From NCBI RefSeq assembly GCF_020906515.1, contig NC_085849.1, positions 2,108,001 through 2,172,000 of the forward strand: 64,000 nucleotides of DNA, read 5' to 3'. Source of the DNA: Vanrija pseudolonga (Eukaryota > Basidiomycota > Tremellomycetes > Trichosporonales > Trichosporonaceae). The stretch's first letter is position 1. Every line of letters starts with the position of its first letter. The translations under genes and the position numbers were made by a program. The notes below the pieces were generated by a model. It ran no database searches and had not been told where the DNA came from. It saw only the letters and a program-made list of their open reading frames with translations. Of the stretch, positions 61,713 to 64,000 are shown piece after piece.

Positions 61713-63053
61713 ATGGCTGAACAGATCGCCATCGCCGCGCGCCGCGCCTTTGAGGCCTCGCAGCTTGTCGCCGCCTCGGAGCGTGACGTCGCCCTCGCCT
61801 CTATCCGGGAAGCGCTCACCACTGCGCGTGACGAGGTGCTCGCCGCCAACGCAAAGGACATGGAGGCGGCCAAGCCGCTCGTCGAGGCCGGCAAGCTGTC
61901 CGCGTCGCTGCTGTCCCGCCTCGACCTCGGCCGCCCGGGCAAGTACGACGCCATGCTGCAGGGCATCACGGACGTCGCGGCCCTCCCCCTCCCCACTGGC
62001 GTTGTGACCTTCGCGAAGGAGCTCGGGCCCGGGCTTGAGCTGCACCGCGTCACTTGCCCCGTTGGCGTGCTGCTCGTCATCTTCGAGGCGCGCCCCGAGG
62101 TCGTGGTGAACATCGCCGCGCTCGCGATCAAGTCTGGAAACGCGGCCATCCTCAAGGGCGGCAAGGAGAGCGTCAACTCGACCACGGTGCTGTCTCGCAT
62201 CATCGCCGAGGCACTCGCCAAGACGTCGATCCCGTCTACCTTTGTCCAGAGCGTGTCGACCCGCTCAGAGATCTCGGCCCTCCTCGCCCAGGACAAGTAC
62301 ATTGACCTTGTCATGCCCCGTGGCGGCAACGAGTTGGTCACGAGCATCAAGAACCAGACCAAGATTGCTGTCATGGGCCACGCAGACGGCATCTGTGCCG
62401 TCTACCTCGACAAGACGGCCGACGAGCACAAGGCGATCCGTGTGGCTGTCGAGTCAAAGATCGACTACATGGCGGCATGCAACGCGGCCGAGACGCTGCT
62501 GGTGCACGAGTCGCTCGTGTCAACGCTGTGGCCCAAGGTGGCCAACGCGCTCGTCGCTGTCGGCGTCTCTTTGCGCGCTGACGCCGCGACCCTCGCCGCG
62601 CTTGCCGGTACCCCTGCCGCGGCGAACGCGACCGCGTCCACCGAGGAGGACTACTACACCGAGTTCCTGGGCCCCATTATCGCCGTCAAGGTCGTGTCGG
62701 GCGTCAACGAGGCCATCGAGCACATCAACCTCCACTCGTCGCACCACACCGACTCGATCGTGACCGAGGACGAGGCGTCCATGTCGGCATGGGCGCGCGG
62801 CCTCGACTCGGCCAACTGTTTCATCAACGCTTCGACGCGGTTCGCAGACGGCACGCGCTATGGCCTCGGCACAGAGGTCGGCATCTCGACCGGCAAGACG
62901 CACGCACGCGGCCCCGTCGGCCTCGACGGCCTCGTCATCTACAAGTACGTCCTGAGGAGCACCAAGGACGACGGATCCGTCATTGCCGACCACGAGAAGG
63001 GCGGCAAGGGATACACGCACACCGATATCTCGAGGGAGCAGGCGCCGTTTTAG
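61713..63053 (+). CDS. PRO2: gamma-glutamyl phosphate reductase (proline synthesis)
   Basis: Second step of proline synthesis: NADPH-dependent reduction of gamma-glutamyl phosphate to glutamate-5-semialdehyde in the cytosol. Intronless, 446 aa, standard length. It begins MAEQIAIAARRAFEASQLVA. Landmarks are the aldehyde-dehydrogenase fold segments VTCPVGVLLVIFEARPEVVV, IKSGNAAILKGGKESVNSTT, DKYIDLVMPRGGNELVTSIK, the catalytic Cys in GHADGICAVYLDKTAD (near residue 228), DYMAACNAAETLLVHESLV, DYYTEFLGPIIAVKVVSGV, SSHHTDSIVTED and FADGTRYGLGTEVGISTGK followed by ARGPVGLDGL. Single-exon structure contrasts with its neighbours. The start at 61713 matches the family N-terminus. Confidence 0.97.
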   Translation: MAEQIAIAARRAFEASQLVAASERDVALASIREALTTARDEVLAANAKDMEAAKPLVEAGKLSASLLSRLDLGRPGKYDAMLQGITDVAALPLPTGVVTFAKELGPGLELHRVTCPVGVLLVIFEARPEVVVNIAALAIKSGNAAILKGGKESVNSTTVLSRIIAEALAKTSIPSTFVQSVSTRSEISALLAQDKYIDLVMPRGGNELVTSIKNQTKIAVMGHADGICAVYLDKTADEHKAIRVAVESKIDYMAACNAAETLLVHESLVSTLWPKVANALVAVGVSLRADAATLAALAGTPAAANATASTEEDYYTEFLGPIIAVKVVSGVNEAIEHINLHSSHHTDSIVTEDEASMSAWARGLDSANCFINASTRFADGTRYGLGTEVGISTGKTHARGPVGLDGLVIYKYVLRSTKDDGSVIADHEKGGKGYTHTDISREQAPF

Positions 63054-63613
63054 TTAGATACGCAGGGCTAGTTGTACCATCCATGGGGAGTTGCATGCAT
63101 TTGGGTTGCATTGTGTTGTTATGGGGTGTGGTTGTGGGGGGTTGGGTGCCAATACGTTTGGGGGGTGTGGTACCAGTGTGGCAGAGTGGTGTGGCGGTCG
63201 GGGATGGTGGAGGGGGAGGGAGGAGACGTTGCTGTTAGTGGCAAGTTGACTGACCCATAGGTACAACCGGTACTATAAACAGCATGCATAGTCGTGTCCG
63301 TTATATCTAAGCACTCATCTGCTACGGTGTGAGGGTACTCGCACATGTCACCGTTCTCGTCCCGTTTGGACTCTGTCGCTGTGGGCACACTCTAAGTCTG
63401 TGATCTGGGGCGGGCCATCTGGGGCGGCCACTTTGCCATTCGGTATTGGGTATGTATGCACTGGCGTCAGCAAAGCCACGGGCCCTAACTCACCAATGCT
63501 AATGCTCTCTGCTTGGTCTTGTCTTGTCTCCATCTGGTCTTGTCTTGTCCTCCTTTTGCCTTGTCTTGTCTTCATCTAGTCTTGTCCCGCGGACGTTGCG
63601 CAGGGCGGAACCC
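63054..63613. other. intergenic region with TTGTC minisatellite
   Basis: 560 bp. G/T-rich downstream of PRO2 (63100-63240), then a TCTTGTC-type imperfect repeat (63513-63587) listed separately. No gene seen. Confidence 0.45.
63513..63587. repeat. imperfect TCTTGTC minisatellite
   Basis: Three to four degenerate copies of a unit of about 20-25 bases (GGTCTTGTCTTGTCTCCATCT type), themselves built of TTGTC pentamers, lie just downstream of the last minus-strand gene. Confidence 0.75.
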
Positions 63614-63997
63614 TCAAGCCTCCTTCTCCTCCTCGCTGCGCTCCTCGTCGGGAACGCGCGCACCGCGCTGGTCCTCGATCCAGGCCTGCGTGGTAGCGCG
63701 GACAGCGCGGGGAGGAGGGCTGTCGAAAGGGCCGCGGGCGGGGGCCGCAGCCTCAGCCGCGTCAACCTCGGGCTCGGGGGGAACGTCGGGGAAGGGGTAG
63801 GGCTGGGGGTGCGCGGGCGGGAAGGGCATCGGCGCCTCGGGGAACGGCACGGCGGGGTAGGGGGGGTTGGCGGGCGCCGAGGGCTCTGGCGCCTCGGGGA
63901 CCGGCGCAGCGGCGGCGGCGGCGGGGCGGGGGCCGTGGTGGCCGAGCCCGGGGTGCTCGGGGTCCTCCTTCTGGTAGATCTTCCTCACAAACTCCAT
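63614..63997 (-). CDS. unrecognised proline-rich protein, possibly 5' partial
   Basis: 127 codons from the Met at 63997 to TGA at 63614; the frame remains open to the window edge. It starts MEFVRKIYQKEDPEHPGLGH, then a low-complexity Ala/Pro region (PAVPFPEAPMPFPPAHPQPY) and an acidic/basic tail (AWIEDQRGARVPDEERSEEE). It could be the C-terminal end of a longer spliced protein. No family recognised. Pro-rich composition alone is weak evidence, but the frame is clean and compositionally coherent. Confidence 0.5.
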   Translation of the reverse strand: MEFVRKIYQKEDPEHPGLGHHGPRPAAAAAAPVPEAPEPSAPANPPYPAVPFPEAPMPFPPAHPQPYPFPDVPPEPEVDAAEAAAPARGPFDSPPPRAVRATTQAWIEDQRGARVPDEERSEEEKEA

Positions 63998-64000
63998 GAT

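Noticed and set aside
1-64000. CRISPR arrays, insertion sequences, LTR or other virus-like elements
   Set aside because: No spaced repeats, transposase, integrase, reverse transcriptase, capsid or terminal repeats were seen; the organism is a fungus.

Overview
The window looks like nuclear DNA of a basidiomycete yeast, most likely a tremellomycete and probably of the Trichosporonales. That placement is inferred; I could not run a search. The sequence is GC-rich and genes sit densely on both strands. Almost every gene is cut by very short introns. I reconstructed 89 introns by hand, most of 33-60 bases, with GTGAGT, GTGCGT or GTAAGT donors, a CTAAC or CTGAC branch site and a CAG or TAG acceptor. 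Spliced products are clear orthologues of fungal housekeeping proteins. I see no prophage, insertion sequence, CRISPR array, operon or complete transposable element.

Layout. Bases 1-7.5 kb: the 3' part of an alpha/beta hydrolase, a MEF2/RLM1-type MADS-box regulator with a 3.3-kb gene-free upstream region, tRNA-Ser(CGA), and a Gfo/Idh/MocA oxidoreductase. 7.7-23.1 kb: a compact housekeeping block made of a WD40-inositol polyphosphate 5-phosphatase, NAA15 (NatA subunit), CLP1 (mRNA 3'-end and tRNA processing), a UBE2W-type E2, the AP-1 sigma subunit, the METTL3/IME4 m6A methyltransferase and NCS6 (tRNA 2-thiolation). 23.6-31.4 kb: three proteins I do not recognise and a GILT-family thiol reductase. 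31.7-42.2 kb: a chitin synthase, tRNA-Trp, a putative small secreted Cys-rich peptide, an unknown protein and an amino-acid permease, separated by long gene-free stretches. 44.3-45.0 kb: three intron-bearing tRNAs (Arg, Thr, initiator Met). 45.7-50.9 kb: an ACC-synthase-like aminotransferase, two tandem paralogous Cys-rich membrane-tail proteins and an unknown protein. 51.5-64 kb: eIF4B, a small Zn2Cys6 regulator, phosphoglycerate mutase, a Baeyer-Villiger-type monooxygenase, a NIPA-type Mg transporter, gamma-glutamyl phosphate reductase (PRO2) and the edge of an unknown proline-rich protein.

Neighbouring genes are mostly unrelated in pathway, as is normal for a yeast-like fungus. Many are divergent pairs sharing 200-800 bp or convergent pairs separated by about 70-280 bp. 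The most notable observations are a start codon split by an intron in the UBE2W gene, a tRNA-like relic inside a 307-base AP-1 sigma intron, introns close to the lower size limit (several in-frame and stop-free), a tandem pair of an unfamiliar Cys-rich family, and a tRNA cluster in which even the initiator appears to carry an intron.
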